Assembly (NCBI GenBank): GCA_965214615.1
Contig: OZ243952.1
Coordinates: 1,116,001 to 1,180,000 of the forward strand
Direction of reading: 5' to 3'
DNA: 64,000 nt
Origin: CBDAUN01 sp965214615
Lineage (GTDB): Bacteria > Pseudomonadota > Gammaproteobacteria > Arenicellales > JAJDZL01
The position numbers and the translations under genes were made by a program. Positions 47,932 to 57,646 of this stretch are shown here, one piece after another. The first letter of the stretch is position 1. Each line of letters begins with the position of its first letter. A model generated the notes under the pieces. The model made no database searches. It worked only from the letters and a program-made list of their open reading frames with translations, and was not told the DNA's origin.

Positions 47932-49212
47932 TTAGACAGTGCGCAGACCAAGGTCTTTCATATGCTTGATCAGCACGTCCTTGTTGTCGGCAAGCCAGCC
48001 TGCGACATCGCCGTAGTGCTGAATCCTTGCCTTTCCATCGGTGACAACGACAACCGGCCAGCGCCCGATGAGTGCGTTGTCGAGCCCCCACAGCTGGCTG
48101 CCCCACCAGTCGCCTCCGCCGAACACGAAGTCCTGCTTGTTGTTTCTGAGCGCGTCGGCCACGTCTGTGCTTTCAGCACTGCCGACAGCCTTTGCATTCT
48201 CGAGCCAGTTCAGCAGAATCGCAGGATACTCCCACGCGACTGCGGACCAGTCATTGGGATGATCCTTTCGGAAGGCGGCGTCAAAGTCGCCTGGATCCGG
48301 GAAGTGTACGCCCTCTTCAAGCAGCTTCGGATCGTCGAAATCCGGAAATTGAAAGATCGTTCCGTTGACAAATTCCTCGCTCGTCTTGGCGATAATCTCA
48401 TCATAGTAGTCAAGCGTGCAGGAAATGATCTTCCCCTTGTAGCCCTGATGATAGAGTTGCTCCATCAAAGGAGTGACATAGAAGCTTGTCGCCATGCAGA
48501 AGATGTCCGGATTTTTCGCAAGTACTGAAGAAACAATTGGCGCAAAATCAGTCACATCGAATCCGTGCAGATTGGTGTCGACTACATCGATTCCGGCAAC
48601 TTCGAAGGCAGCCTTGTAGGTTGCTGCCGACTGCAGGCCGTACTCTGCATCATTGTTGGTGACAATTGCGGCAGTTTTTGCTTCTGGAAATTGCTCGGCC
48701 AGCCAGACAACGCCGGTAACGTTGTAAAGCGGATGCGATTCGCAAGTGGCGAACAGGTAATCCGAGTCCGGGGTAATGTCGCTGGGAAGCAGTGTCGTGG
48801 TGAGCACTTTCTTGCGCGTGGCCCAGGGCAGCACGGCAGCGACAGTGGAACCGCCAAGCATCATCACCATTTTTGCCTCGTCTTCAAGCACTAGTTTTTT
48901 GAAGCCCTGCAGTGCCTTTTCCGTGTCGTAGCCGTGATCATAAGACGCGACATTGAGCATATAGGTCTTGTCGCCGATTGTGACGCCGCCTGCGTTGTTG
49001 ATGTTGTTGGCAATAATTTCACAGCCGTATAGCCCTGGCAAGCCCCAAGGCGCGTAGTCTCCGGTCATGGGTATGTTCATTCCCACGGTCAGGGTTTCAT
49101 CGGCAGCGAATGCCCGAAGAGGCAGTATGCCGGATGCCGAGGCAACGGTCGCGCCGGCGGCCGCCTGCTTCAGAAATTTCCGTCGATTTGCGTTTGATAG
49201 ATGTCTGTTCAT
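47932..49212 (-). CDS. ABC transporter substrate-binding protein, LivJ/LivK type, Tat-exported
   Basis: Periplasmic type-1 binding protein (Peripla_BP_6 fold, 426 residues) that captures the solute for LivHMGF. The N-terminus has a twin-arginine motif (NRRKFLKQ) and a hydrophobic segment ending LRAFAADE, so export should go by Tat. The mature part starts TLTVGMNIPMTGDYAPWG, the usual first beta-strand and binding-cleft entry. Internal landmarks are NNINNAGGV, MMLGGSTVAAVLP and ATSFYVTPLMEQLYHQGYKG. ATG at 49212 is supported by AAGGAGGA at 49221-49228, 8 nt upstream. It is the promoter-proximal gene of the liv operon, with a terminator right after it. Ligand unknown: relatives bind branched-chain amino acids, amides, urea or aromatic acids. 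Confidence 0.9.
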   Translation of the reverse strand: MNRHLSNANRRKFLKQAAAGATVASASGILPLRAFAADETLTVGMNIPMTGDYAPWGLPGLYGCEIIANNINNAGGVTIGDKTYMLNVASYDHGYDTEKALQGFKKLVLEDEAKMVMMLGGSTVAAVLPWATRKKVLTTTLLPSDITPDSDYLFATCESHPLYNVTGVVWLAEQFPEAKTAAIVTNNDAEYGLQSAATYKAAFEVAGIDVVDTNLHGFDVTDFAPIVSSVLAKNPDIFCMATSFYVTPLMEQLYHQGYKGKIISCTLDYYDEIIAKTSEEFVNGTIFQFPDFDDPKLLEEGVHFPDPGDFDAAFRKDHPNDWSAVAWEYPAILLNWLENAKAVGSAESTDVADALRNNKQDFVFGGGDWWGSQLWGLDNALIGRWPVVVVTDGKARIQHYGDVAGWLADNKDVLIKHMKDLGLRTV

Positions 49213-49473
49213 GGAATGATTCCTCCTTTTTTTTGCTTCGCATCTATGATTGCAATTGCGCCAATTCCCCGATGAACGCCTTCTACTTATGAAGACCTAG
49301 TAATAAATACTGTGCTGAATGCAAGCCGCTTATTTCGGTATTGCGCGTTGAAAATTACAATCATGTGTGACTCAATATACAATTTCATTTTATCGCAGTG
49401 CGCTGCTGTACTTTGGAATTTCGAAAACAACTGCAGACTTCTTGCCGGTACGCACTGATTTGATTGAAATTTC

Positions 49474-50940
49474 TTATCGAAGTTTGAAAGGGTCCGGAAA
49501 TGTCTCTTCGGATGTGTTCAGCCAAACCGCCTTTAATTTAGTGTACTCCAACGCTGCCTGGATGCCGCCTTCGCGTCCGTAGCCGGAGATGCCGTGACCT
49601 CCGAACGGAGCGATAGGCGATATCACCCGATAGGTGTTCACCCATACCACCCCGGCTTGAATCGCATTCGCCATGCGGTGGGCGCGAGCCAGATTGGCTG
49701 TAAAAACTCCTGCTGCCAATCCGTATTGCGTGTCGTTTGCAATCTGTAGCGCTTCGTCATCGGAGTCGAAGCCAAGAACTGAGAGCACCGGTCCGAAAAG
49801 TTCGTTGGCAACCGACGGCGCTTCGGGATTGTTAGAGCAATCGAGTATGGTCGGCAGGTAATAGTGCCCGTCGCGCTCTAGCCGGCGGCCGCCGGCAATC
49901 AATTGCGCTCCTTCGCGAATTGTCGCCTGAACTATTTCGTCGATCCTTTCGAGTTGACGGCTGGTGCAAAGCGGGCCTACTTCGGTATCCATGTCGGAGG
50001 GATCGCCCAGCACGACGCGTTCGGCCTGAGTCTTTAGACGTTCAAGAAACTCCTCCTTGATCGAATTGTGCACAATCAGGCGCGACCCAGCGACGCAGCT
50101 TTGCCCGGCAGCGGCGAATATGCCCGCGACCTGGGCATTGGCAGCACTGTCCAAATCGGCATCTTCGAAAACGATAAACGGCGATTTTCCGCCAAGCTCC
50201 AGAGAGATGCTGGCAAGATTGGACGATGTGTGCCGCACGATGTGCCGGGCTGTTTCGGGGCCTCCGGTAAAAGCGACATGCGAAACCCCCGGATGGGATG
50301 CAAGCACCGATCCGCATTGCTCTCCAAATCCCGTGATGATGTTGACCGTGCCTGGAGGGAATCCGGCATCGTGAACTATTCTGGCAAACTCAAGCAACGG
50401 CGCCGGCGCATCCTCTGACGCTTTTAGAACCACCGTGCATCCGGCGGCTAGCGCAGGTCCGATTTTCACCGCAGTGAGAAACAGCTGACTGTTCCAAGGC
50501 ACGATCGCCGCGACAACACCGAGCGGTTCGCGCTTCAGCCACACCTCCATGTCCGGCTTGTCTATCGGAAGGTGATAGCCTTCCATTTTGTCGGCGAGAC
50601 CCGCATAATAGCGAAAAAAATCGGCGACATAGGAGATTTGCGCACTGGTTTCGCGAATGATTTTTCCTGAATCCTGAGTTTCGAGTCGGGCGAGTTCGAA
50701 CGCATTTTCCTGAACCAGATCTGCGAGGCGGTATAGAAGCTTTCCGCGCTGAGTGGCGCTCAAGGCGCCCCAGTCTCGCCCATGCAGAGCCTGCTGGGCG
50801 GCCTGCACGGCCTTGTCGACGTCATCCTCTCGGGATTCGGGCATCACTGCCCACGGCTTGCCGGTCGAAGGGTCGATGCTTTCAAAGGTTGAGGTCCCAT
50901 ATTCAAATTGACCGCCGATGTAGTGTTGGAATAGTTTCAA
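49474..50940 (-). CDS. Aldehyde dehydrogenase, NAD(P)-dependent
   Basis: Oxidises an aldehyde to the carboxylic acid in the cytoplasm. It has the full set of ALDH-superfamily residues: PWNS with the oxyanion Asn, the cofactor Lys in VLKASED, the general base Glu in LELGGKSP and the nucleophile Cys in GQSCVAGSR. These are residues 164, 187, 262 and 296 in the longer frame, or 14 less from the start chosen here. Later come NELFGPVLSV and APFGGHGISGYGREGG. TTG at 50940 is preferred because GGAGG (50948-50952) sits 7 nt upstream; a longer frame reaches a TTG at 50982 without such a site. The length of 488 residues is normal. It lies upstream of the liv operon on the same strand, so it may process the aldehyde from an imported amine or amino-acid-like compound. 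The exact substrate is not readable. Confidence 0.9.
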   Translation of the reverse strand: MKLFQHYIGGQFEYGTSTFESIDPSTGKPWAVMPESREDDVDKAVQAAQQALHGRDWGALSATQRGKLLYRLADLVQENAFELARLETQDSGKIIRETSAQISYVADFFRYYAGLADKMEGYHLPIDKPDMEVWLKREPLGVVAAIVPWNSQLFLTAVKIGPALAAGCTVVLKASEDAPAPLLEFARIVHDAGFPPGTVNIITGFGEQCGSVLASHPGVSHVAFTGGPETARHIVRHTSSNLASISLELGGKSPFIVFEDADLDSAANAQVAGIFAAAGQSCVAGSRLIVHNSIKEEFLERLKTQAERVVLGDPSDMDTEVGPLCTSRQLERIDEIVQATIREGAQLIAGGRRLERDGHYYLPTILDCSNNPEAPSVANELFGPVLSVLGFDSDDEALQIANDTQYGLAAGVFTANLARAHRMANAIQAGVVWVNTYRVISPIAPFGGHGISGYGREGGIQAALEYTKLKAVWLNTSEETFPDPFKLR

Positions 50941-50947
50941 TTCGGTG

Positions 50948-50952
50948 CCTCC
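50948..50952 (-). promoter_or_regulatory. Ribosome binding site deciding the aldehyde dehydrogenase start
   Basis: GGAGG on the minus strand, 7 nt before the TTG codon at 50940. This is the only good Shine-Dalgarno near the N-terminus and argues against the upstream TTG at 50982. Confidence 0.6.
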
Positions 50953-51360
50953 GCGTTGCGTCTCGACAATCTGATCCAGCAACTGGAGCAGAACAAATCA
51001 GATTATCGCCGGTTTTCGGCTTGAATGCCGCCGCTTATGTCGCATCGTGCCATATTGCGTCCGGCACCAAGTGCCGGGAACGCATCATTCGCGCAAAATT
51101 GCAGCACATCCGGATACGCCGCAACGCGCAGCAGGCGGCATGGACGAAGCCGGAAAAATTCTATCACGTGCCGCTGTAGGCGAATCTGTCCGCCTGGCCA
51201 TTGATTGCCGCTTCGCGTCCGATTCCTGTTGTCGGAACAGGAATCGGATAACCGAAGCCGAACGAATTTGATTGCCTGTACAATCTGTTGTTTCGGTTTC
51301 AAGAGCCAACAGCGCGCACAAACACCGCGTTCTGGAGATTTCTCTATCACACTTCGGACT

Positions 51361-52281
51361 ATGCAGATGCCGGCGAGTAGCAAGAATATTGTTTGGCCAA
51401 GCCTTGCAGCGGCGAGCGGCGGTGCAATATGGGGACTTTACTGGCTGCCTATACGGCAGCTTGAAGAATCGGGAGTTTCGCCGGCCTGGGCGACTCTCAT
51501 GGCGTTCGGGGTGATCGGGGTCGTGTCGGGCGGCCTGTTTGCGGTCCGATGGACTCGAGTCCGGCAGGTTCAGTGGGGCGTGGTGGTGACCGGAATAATT
51601 TCTGGCGGCTCAATGGTCACCTATGCGACAGCGTTTGTACTGACCGATGTTGTGAAAGCGATACTGCTTTTATATCTTATGCCGGTCTGGACGACTTTCC
51701 TTGGCAAGCTGATTCTCAATGAAAAGATCACAACGCGCAGGATTTTCGCTGTGGCGCTAGGATTGGCAGGTCTGTTCGTAATTCTTGAAGTTGCCGACGG
51801 AATCCCGAGACCTTCGAATGCCGGCGACTGGCTGGCACTGCTTTCGGGATTTCTGTGGGCATGGGCGACGATCAGAATCCGCCAGGACACGAACTACACC
51901 GCCTTGGAGCAAGTCGGGGGGTTCTACATCGGCGGCGGCCTGGCCTCCGCCGTGGCAGTCGCATTGCCGATCGGCATGTTCGGATCTATGCCGGCTACGG
52001 AAGTTCTTATCGGGGCTGCTCCGTGGCTTGCGATCTTTACCGCGGTGTATCTGCCTTTCGTATTCCTGATTTTTTGGAGTTCGCAGCGCCTCAGCCCGAC
52101 ACGGGTTGGACTGCTGCTCATGACCGAAGTCATTTTCGGCGTCGTTTCGGCTGCGCTGCTGGCTGGCGAAGTGTTCGGCTGGCGCCAGTCTGTCGGAGTG
52201 GTACTGATCACCGGAGCAGCTTTGGTCGAAGTGACAGGCAAGGTGGAAATTGCCGGGTCGCGCCATGGCAAGTCAACCTGA
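51361..52281 (+). CDS. EamA/DMT superfamily transporter
   Basis: Ten-helix inner-membrane transporter of the drug/metabolite family, 306 residues, made of two EamA repeats. The first repeat begins LAAASGGAIWGLYWLPIRQLEESG and contains YATAFVLTDVVKAILLLYLMPVW, the family's conserved third/fourth helices, shown here as landmarks. The second repeat ends SSQRLSPTRVGLLLMTEVIFG followed by VVSAALLAGEVFG. Such proteins usually export amino acids or metabolites. ATG at 51361 is used because it starts just before the first helix; an upstream frame to 51205 adds a non-conserved basic stretch. There is no obvious Shine-Dalgarno. It is divergent from the aldehyde dehydrogenase, with a 420-bp gap between them. 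A decayed copy of its 3' end lies at 57000-57170. Confidence 0.87.
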   Translation: MQMPASSKNIVWPSLAAASGGAIWGLYWLPIRQLEESGVSPAWATLMAFGVIGVVSGGLFAVRWTRVRQVQWGVVVTGIISGGSMVTYATAFVLTDVVKAILLLYLMPVWTTFLGKLILNEKITTRRIFAVALGLAGLFVILEVADGIPRPSNAGDWLALLSGFLWAWATIRIRQDTNYTALEQVGGFYIGGGLASAVAVALPIGMFGSMPATEVLIGAAPWLAIFTAVYLPFVFLIFWSSQRLSPTRVGLLLMTEVIFGVVSAALLAGEVFGWRQSVGVVLITGAALVEVTGKVEIAGSRHGKST

Positions 52282-52607
52282 ACCGGCAAAGAGCGATCTG
52301 CCAGGCGGGGCGCCGGCAACGCCGAATGCGGCGCAGGCGAAGGGTCGTGCCTGCCGTTGAATTCCATGCCGCCGCGAGCATTCTTGAGCAACAAGGCACC
52401 TACGAACACCTGGAAGCTGCACAGGCTGGCCTGCTCCTGTCAGGCGTGGCAGCTCGTGCGGGACGATGACATCCATTTTCCCGAAGAGACCGCAGCATAG
52501 CCCGACTGGCAGGTGGTGCGTGGGCTTTGAAATTTCCGCCAGAGCAGGTTCCGAATCCCGTGTTCAGGTGAGTTGCCGCCTTGGATCCTGTCAGCCCATT
52601 TCCCTGA
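52282..52607. other. Intergenic, nothing recognised
   Basis: A 326-bp gap between the convergent EamA and autotransporter genes. Short open frames occur on both strands but none has a recognisable family, start or ribosome binding site, and I see no strong terminator hairpin. Confidence 0.3.
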
Positions 52608-55600
52608 TCAAAATCGGAGTTCTCCTCCAAAAACAAGCGCGGTTTCGTTTTTGCCAGCGTATTCCATATTCAAGAAATTCAGCCAAACCCGCTGATTTGA
52701 CTTTCCATAGGGCCGTACTGCTGCGCCAAGCATGAAGGTGTTTATGGAACGCGGCAGCAGACCCGAGTGCGCCGGATCATTAAAACTTAAGATCCCGAGT
52801 TTGTCCGACACGTCAATGTCTAGATTCGAAGCATCGGTGGACCGGGTTCTAACCGAGCTAAGACTTGCGAAAAGATTCATGCGTGTGCCATTCGCCAGAT
52901 TCAGCGAATTGGATGGCCTTAAATCCAGAGCAAACTTTCGGGAGAAATAGTCTTGACGATAACCTGGTATTTTGGCTACGTGAACTTGATTGCGCGCGAT
53001 ATAGGCACGTTGTCGGTATGAGCCCTTGAGAAGTGACAGCGTCGGTGCAATTTTCAGCATCTTCAGATCTATCTCGCCTCCAGCCGAAACTGAGACCTGC
53101 GAAGTACTGAAGCTGGACTTGCCACTTAGGAAAGTGCCGGTGACTCGGCTCCTATATCCCGACACCGAGTCAAATTCGCCATAGGCTGCGCCCAAATCGA
53201 AAAATAGGTTGTCGCCTCTCAGTCCGGAGCCTACCGAGAACATCAGTCCCTCGGCGCTGGCATCATCGACCTTGGAATTGATCGAAACATTGGATGCCAG
53301 TGAGTTTCTGATATAGTAGCCGCCTTGCGACTCGGCTGTCCAGCCAAATGTGTCGCTTCGAATTTGCGATTGCAGGAATTGAGCCGGATCATCTGAACTG
53401 CGTGACCGCAGCCAAAAACCGTGAAAGGGAGTGCCGTCTTCGACACGCGCGACCCGGGTGAAAGACAATCGGACGGGTTTGCCGGAATACTTTGGCGAGT
53501 CGCCGCCTTGTTCGGCATTTACCGCGTCATCTTGCAGATGCAGCGATAGCATAATCGCCAAAAGCCCCAATCCGATTGGATACCTATGCGAGCTGCTGTT
53601 TGAACTTGATTTGCTTCTCGCTGCGACGATTCGATTAATTTGCTCCGGGTCGAATTCCGAAGCTGGGATTGTTCCGATTTGATCCAGCTTGTTCGCCAGG
53701 AAGCTAGCAGTGCCGTCGGGTAGAACGATATGGCCAACTTCCTGAATGGTCGATTCATCATTTTCGGAATGCATCGACAAGCGATTTGTGAGATTCCGTC
53801 CGTTATGCCGGATCGTGTCGACGTTTATCAAAGTGATGACCGGTGCATTGTCGGGGACTCCTAGTATCTCTCGAAGTTCAGCCAGTTTCTCGTCATCAAG
53901 GCCGTCTTCGAACTGAACATAGACCTCCGCGTATTCTCCCTCGAAGTCCAAATTTGCAGCAGTAATGCTTCCGTATTCATCTTGATCAACGCTGATGTCC
54001 CCGATTTCAAACGTCAAGCGACTCGTGTCGTGTACTGTGACAGTGCCTTGTCCAACGTCCACATCCCCGGTAATCACCAGATTGCCCTTTTCGATGTGCA
54101 TTGACCCGTCAGTGGCAACCTGATTCAGGCGTACTGTGCCGGTTCCTTGTTTCCTGATCGTTTCAACGTTTCTAATGCTGCCTTCAACTCGACTGTCTAC
54201 GCCAGACACGTCCATGATGAAAGTGTCGTTCCCGGCGCCGAAATCGATATCGCCCAGGGTCGACCCCCAATTCTGAAGAGTCATTGAATCGTTGCCGCCA
54301 TCGAAACTGACGTCGCCCGGCAACAGACTGCGAGTCAGCGTAAACGAGTCTGCATAGTTTCCGGTTGCAAATGCAATGTCGCCGATAACCATTGTTCCCG
54401 CATAGCTGCTGTTGACGTCGTTTGCCGTAGTTTGTGCAAAGCCGATTTCGGTCGGTTGCGTGTCAGGCGACTCGACTTCCAAGGTTCCCCTGCCGCTTGA
54501 AAATAGCACCGCGAGTCCGCCATCGGCGTTCACTGTCGCTCCGTTGCTGATTCTTATCCTTGAGTGTCCTGTAGACGGAGATTTGTCCTGCTTGGCGCCG
54601 CCGGCGATTGCTTGAATTCCTATTGCCTTGGATTCATCTATCGTTGTCGTCCGGGAATCGTCGGTTCCGCCGTATGCAGTGATCAGGGTTGATTGGCCGG
54701 TCACCAGGATATCGACATCGATATCTGTATTTGATTCGTCGGCGACAAATTGGGTTTGACTGACGCCTATGATCCCGGTTCCGAAATTCCCGGTTGATCC
54801 TGCTGTTACCGCGCCTCCTGTCAGACGGATATCAGCCAATCCATTGCCCTGGGTGAATGCCGCCAGACCAACCGACTTAGGCCCTGTCGCACTCACAATG
54901 CCGGTATTGGTTATCCGAGCATTGTTTGTGATGCCAAGTGCGTATGCAACTATCCCATAATTTCGAGCGCCGGGAGAGGTTGCATCAACCGCAGCGCCGG
55001 ATAGCGTGATAGTGCCTTCGTTGATCGCCTCGGCGATCCAGTTTTCGTCACTGACGCCGGGATCGCCGGTTGTATTGTGTTCGACACGGATGCCATAGCT
55101 GCCGTCCCCTGTGGTAGTGACAGTCCCTGCTGCCTTGTTGTGCACGGTGGCTGCCGCGCCAGGGAGGACTCTGTCTGGATTGCTATCTCCCAATGTTTGG
55201 GTGAATGCGACCAGTCCGTGTGCGCCTGCGCCGGCAGTTTGTATGGAACCTTCGTTCACTATGTCTGAATTGCCGCCGTTTTGGGCTTGCACTTGAATTC
55301 CCCGCGCAATTGCAGGACCCGTTGTGACGATCATTCCCCGGTTGACGATCCGGACGTTGCCGGTGCCTGAGGTAGTGGCGAATATGCCGATCGGATAGCC
55401 GGCGCCTTCGGTTCGGATCGTTGCGCCTTGCTCATTGATCGCGTATATGTCTGCCGCAGTTGCGCCTCCCCTTAGGTAAAGCCCGAATGAATTCGAACCT
55501 TTCGTGGTGATGTCGCTGTAGTTGCGCATTTCAATTCCGCCGCCGGTGGCTACCTGTATGCCGTTGCCGTCTGAAGTTTTTTCATTGACGATGGTCGAGT

Positions 55601-56213
55601 AATTGTCGAGCCTCAGAAAATGTGGATTTGCGGTGTTTGTAAAAACAGAAATGGCATCACCAAAGTTCATCGTTGTTGACGGCAGGGTTTGAGTGCCAAT
55701 TGAAACGACTTTGTAAAGCTGGGGAATTACAGTTGGTGCAATGCGTAACCTGACGCCTGTGAATTGACTATGGGTTGCGGAAAGGTCGATCAGCATTACG
55801 GACTGATCTGGGTCCAATACCGTCAGAAGGGTTTGAACCTCCTGATCGGTCAGTCCGGTCAGTTCTGACAGATATGCGCTATGAACCAAATTGGGTTGTG
55901 TGACGCCAGTTAAATCGCCCGTACACCTGATTCTCAGATCAACATCGGTACTGCTGCTTCCTGCGGTAAATGTATTGTCGGCATTGACGGTCCCCCGTTC
56001 GAGCGTGCACGGTGGCGGTGTCTGCGCAAATGTCGTTTCAAACGGCAGGGTCTGAATGACAAACCCGACGATTGCAATTGTAACTGCGGGGTTGAAACGG
56101 AGCCGTCGACTGGATTTGTCGGAGATTGGCAGGTTATGGGACTGGTTTTGCAACTTATGTTTGTAAAGAAGAGGTTTTCGGAGCAAACAGAGACACCGGA
56201 TAGCGAAACGCAT
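52608..56213 (-). CDS. Autotransporter outer-membrane beta-barrel protein
   Basis: Secreted surface protein of 1,201 residues with type V secretion layout. The N-terminus is long and basic, with a hydrophobic core at about residues 43-60 and a likely cleavage after TTFA, resembling an extended signal peptide. Residues about 65-640 are a passenger of repeated strands such as NEGSIQTAGAGAHGL and NTGIVSATGPKSVGL, typical of beta-helical autotransporters. Residues about 640-800 form an autotransporter-associated strand region (GSIRNVETIRKQGTG, MHIEKGNLVITGDV). The last ~270 residues are the barrel, ending in Phe (GGELRF), the outer-membrane insertion signal. Unusually, a second hydrophobic run (YPIGLGLLAIMLSLHL, about 878-893) precedes the barrel. 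Function of the passenger is unknown; adhesion or biofilm is the family norm. An AAGG 8 nt before ATG 56213 supports the start. Confidence 0.88.
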   Translation of the reverse strand: MRFAIRCLCLLRKPLLYKHKLQNQSHNLPISDKSSRRLRFNPAVTIAIVGFVIQTLPFETTFAQTPPPCTLERGTVNADNTFTAGSSSTDVDLRIRCTGDLTGVTQPNLVHSAYLSELTGLTDQEVQTLLTVLDPDQSVMLIDLSATHSQFTGVRLRIAPTVIPQLYKVVSIGTQTLPSTTMNFGDAISVFTNTANPHFLRLDNYSTIVNEKTSDGNGIQVATGGGIEMRNYSDITTKGSNSFGLYLRGGATAADIYAINEQGATIRTEGAGYPIGIFATTSGTGNVRIVNRGMIVTTGPAIARGIQVQAQNGGNSDIVNEGSIQTAGAGAHGLVAFTQTLGDSNPDRVLPGAAATVHNKAAGTVTTTGDGSYGIRVEHNTTGDPGVSDENWIAEAINEGTITLSGAAVDATSPGARNYGIVAYALGITNNARITNTGIVSATGPKSVGLAAFTQGNGLADIRLTGGAVTAGSTGNFGTGIIGVSQTQFVADESNTDIDVDILVTGQSTLITAYGGTDDSRTTTIDESKAIGIQAIAGGAKQDKSPSTGHSRIRISNGATVNADGGLAVLFSSGRGTLEVESPDTQPTEIGFAQTTANDVNSSYAGTMVIGDIAFATGNYADSFTLTRSLLPGDVSFDGGNDSMTLQNWGSTLGDIDFGAGNDTFIMDVSGVDSRVEGSIRNVETIRKQGTGTVRLNQVATDGSMHIEKGNLVITGDVDVGQGTVTVHDTSRLTFEIGDISVDQDEYGSITAANLDFEGEYAEVYVQFEDGLDDEKLAELREILGVPDNAPVITLINVDTIRHNGRNLTNRLSMHSENDESTIQEVGHIVLPDGTASFLANKLDQIGTIPASEFDPEQINRIVAARSKSSSNSSSHRYPIGLGLLAIMLSLHLQDDAVNAEQGGDSPKYSGKPVRLSFTRVARVEDGTPFHGFWLRSRSSDDPAQFLQSQIRSDTFGWTAESQGGYYIRNSLASNVSINSKVDDASAEGLMFSVGSGLRGDNLFFDLGAAYGEFDSVSGYRSRVTGTFLSGKSSFSTSQVSVSAGGEIDLKMLKIAPTLSLLKGSYRQRAYIARNQVHVAKIPGYRQDYFSRKFALDLRPSNSLNLANGTRMNLFASLSSVRTRSTDASNLDIDVSDKLGILSFNDPAHSGLLPRSINTFMLGAAVRPYGKSNQRVWLNFLNMEYAGKNETALVFGGELRF

Positions 56214-56758
56214 TAATTAGACCTTGGAGTGGATTAGCAAAAAACGACATATGATAACAAAAATGTGCGGTTGGAACTGAATTCAATGGGAATCGCGCGA
56301 AATATCGGCGGTGAATCCCAGGTTTGGCTTGCAGTTGAACAGCGATAGCAAAAATAATTGCTATATCGGCATTGCTTCCGACACAAACAAGAGCGCATCC
56401 CATACCTGGGCAGTCAGACGCTGGTATCGAGCAGCAAATTCATCAGAGTCTGTCAGGACTTGAACATTTGCGCCAGACCGAAAAAATTCTCAAATTGCGG
56501 CGCGGATATACTCCGTCGCTCAAATTAAATTCGGTCGGCGTCATTTCAAGGCGATAGCCGGTCGTGCAGATGGCGAAGAAATTCCTCCGCGAAAACAGGA
56601 ACCATTTCAGCTGCAGTCCGCCGCACCAGACCTCGAGGTAAGGTGGCATTTTCTTGAGACCGTCGTCCATGTCAGATAAACGGCTTATGGTGAGAGTCAG
56701 TTGGGATTCGGTTTCTTCATCCGGACGTTCCAGCGGTCGCGGTGCCGTTCGGATCTGC
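56214..56758. other. Upstream region of the autotransporter and unrecognised sequence
   Basis: Positions 56214-56400 are AT-richer and probably hold the autotransporter promoter. A minus-strand open frame from about 56772 to 56443 (reading PYLEVWCGGLQLKWFLF and GYRLEMTPTEFNLSDGVYP in part) looks protein-like. It begins at the end of the PhyH fossil, has no ribosome binding site, and belongs to no family I recognise. It may be another relic. Confidence 0.25.
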
Positions 56759-56998
56759 TCAGGAATTGTCAAACCTTTCTTTACGGCGATTGTCGGTGCG
56801 TCTCAGTGCAGGAAAGTAGCTCAGATCCAATTGACCTGGCCGCAATCGCGCGAATCTGGAATTAACCGGATCGTTTCTGTTGGCAAATTCTGCTCGCCGA
56901 TGCCGTGCATTCGCATGCATCGCGTGAACCAGGAGACTTGGCAGTGTGTTGCCTTTGGTTGTTTCGACCCGAACCTGATGCCGTTGTGACATTCGTTT
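56759..56998 (-). pseudogene. Fossil of a phytanoyl-CoA dioxygenase-like gene (3' end)
   Basis: The minus-strand frame reads SLLVHAMHANARHRRAEF, then VNSRFARLRPGQLDLSYFPALRR. It aligns residue by residue with the C-terminus of the intact PhyH-family protein at 58979-59878 (SLVIHAMPADSRYRRAGF; IYSRYARMQSDELDENYFPILWR). Just upstream, a frameshift spoils the HGSGPNN region, which in the functional gene carries the last iron-binding His. Everything N-terminal of that is gone, because the homology ends near 57000 where unrelated EamA sequence begins. It is therefore a truncated, inactive copy of a paralogue. Confidence 0.7.
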
Positions 56999-56999
56999 A

Positions 57000-57170
57000 T
57001 CAGATCGTCATTTTCGTGTCCATGCCGATGGCGCAAGTAATTTTTCGGCGTTGTTTCGGTTGCGTTGCCGGCTGGCGCAGTATTCGGGTCTCGGCGGATT
57101 GCCGGAGTGGCTCTGACCACTGACGCGACGCTGGTCGGGGTGACAGGCAAGGATGAAGTCTCTGTATCGC
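57000..57170 (+). pseudogene. Fossil of an EamA transporter gene (3' end)
   Basis: In two shifted plus-strand frames it reads VIFGVVSVALPAGAVFG-like sequence and then SRRIAGVALTTDATLVGVTGK. These correspond to the final helices of the EamA protein at 51361-52281 (VIFGVVSAALLAGEVFG; WRQSVGVVLITGAALVEVTGK). At least one frameshift separates the two pieces, and the first nine helices are absent. It abuts the oppositely oriented PhyH fossil with almost no spacer. Confidence 0.65.
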
Positions 57171-57646
57171 GCAGAATCATATCGACGCAATTCGGAAAAT
57201 CAAACGGTGGCGAATGGTCGCTGAACGTTCTTCTGACGTACGGAGGGCTTGGCTGAATTCATGCCGTCGCTGTCAGAATAAGGCATAGAGGCAGGCGTTT
57301 CATTCCATACATTCGTGAGAATTGGTGGGGCAAACGCAGTGATTTGTGAAATCTTCCAGGCTTGCTTGCATGATCCGTTTTGAGCAGTTGCGGCATGACA
57401 TGTCCTATGAACTGTCCTCTTTCAAACTCTCACATTTGCTCCGAATTTAGGAGCATCGCGCTAGAAAGCGGATCCCGTGCTTTCGACTGCGGAGCGGACT
57501 GACCATAGAATTCATTCTCACGAAAAATCAATTTTTGATTGACGTTGCTTTCCTCGGTCTGCGATCATCGACTGACACTTGATAGCCCGTCGCGCCCTTG
57601 AGGCCGTCGCGGCCACGACTGCACAGAATATGACCATGGAGGCCGC
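57171..57646. other. Intergenic, nothing recognised
   Basis: About 475 bp between the fossils and the Rpn-like gene. Only a small AATCAA-TTT-TTGATT inverted repeat (near 57525) stands out, which may belong to the Rpn gene's promoter region. No coding frame is convincing. Confidence 0.3.
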
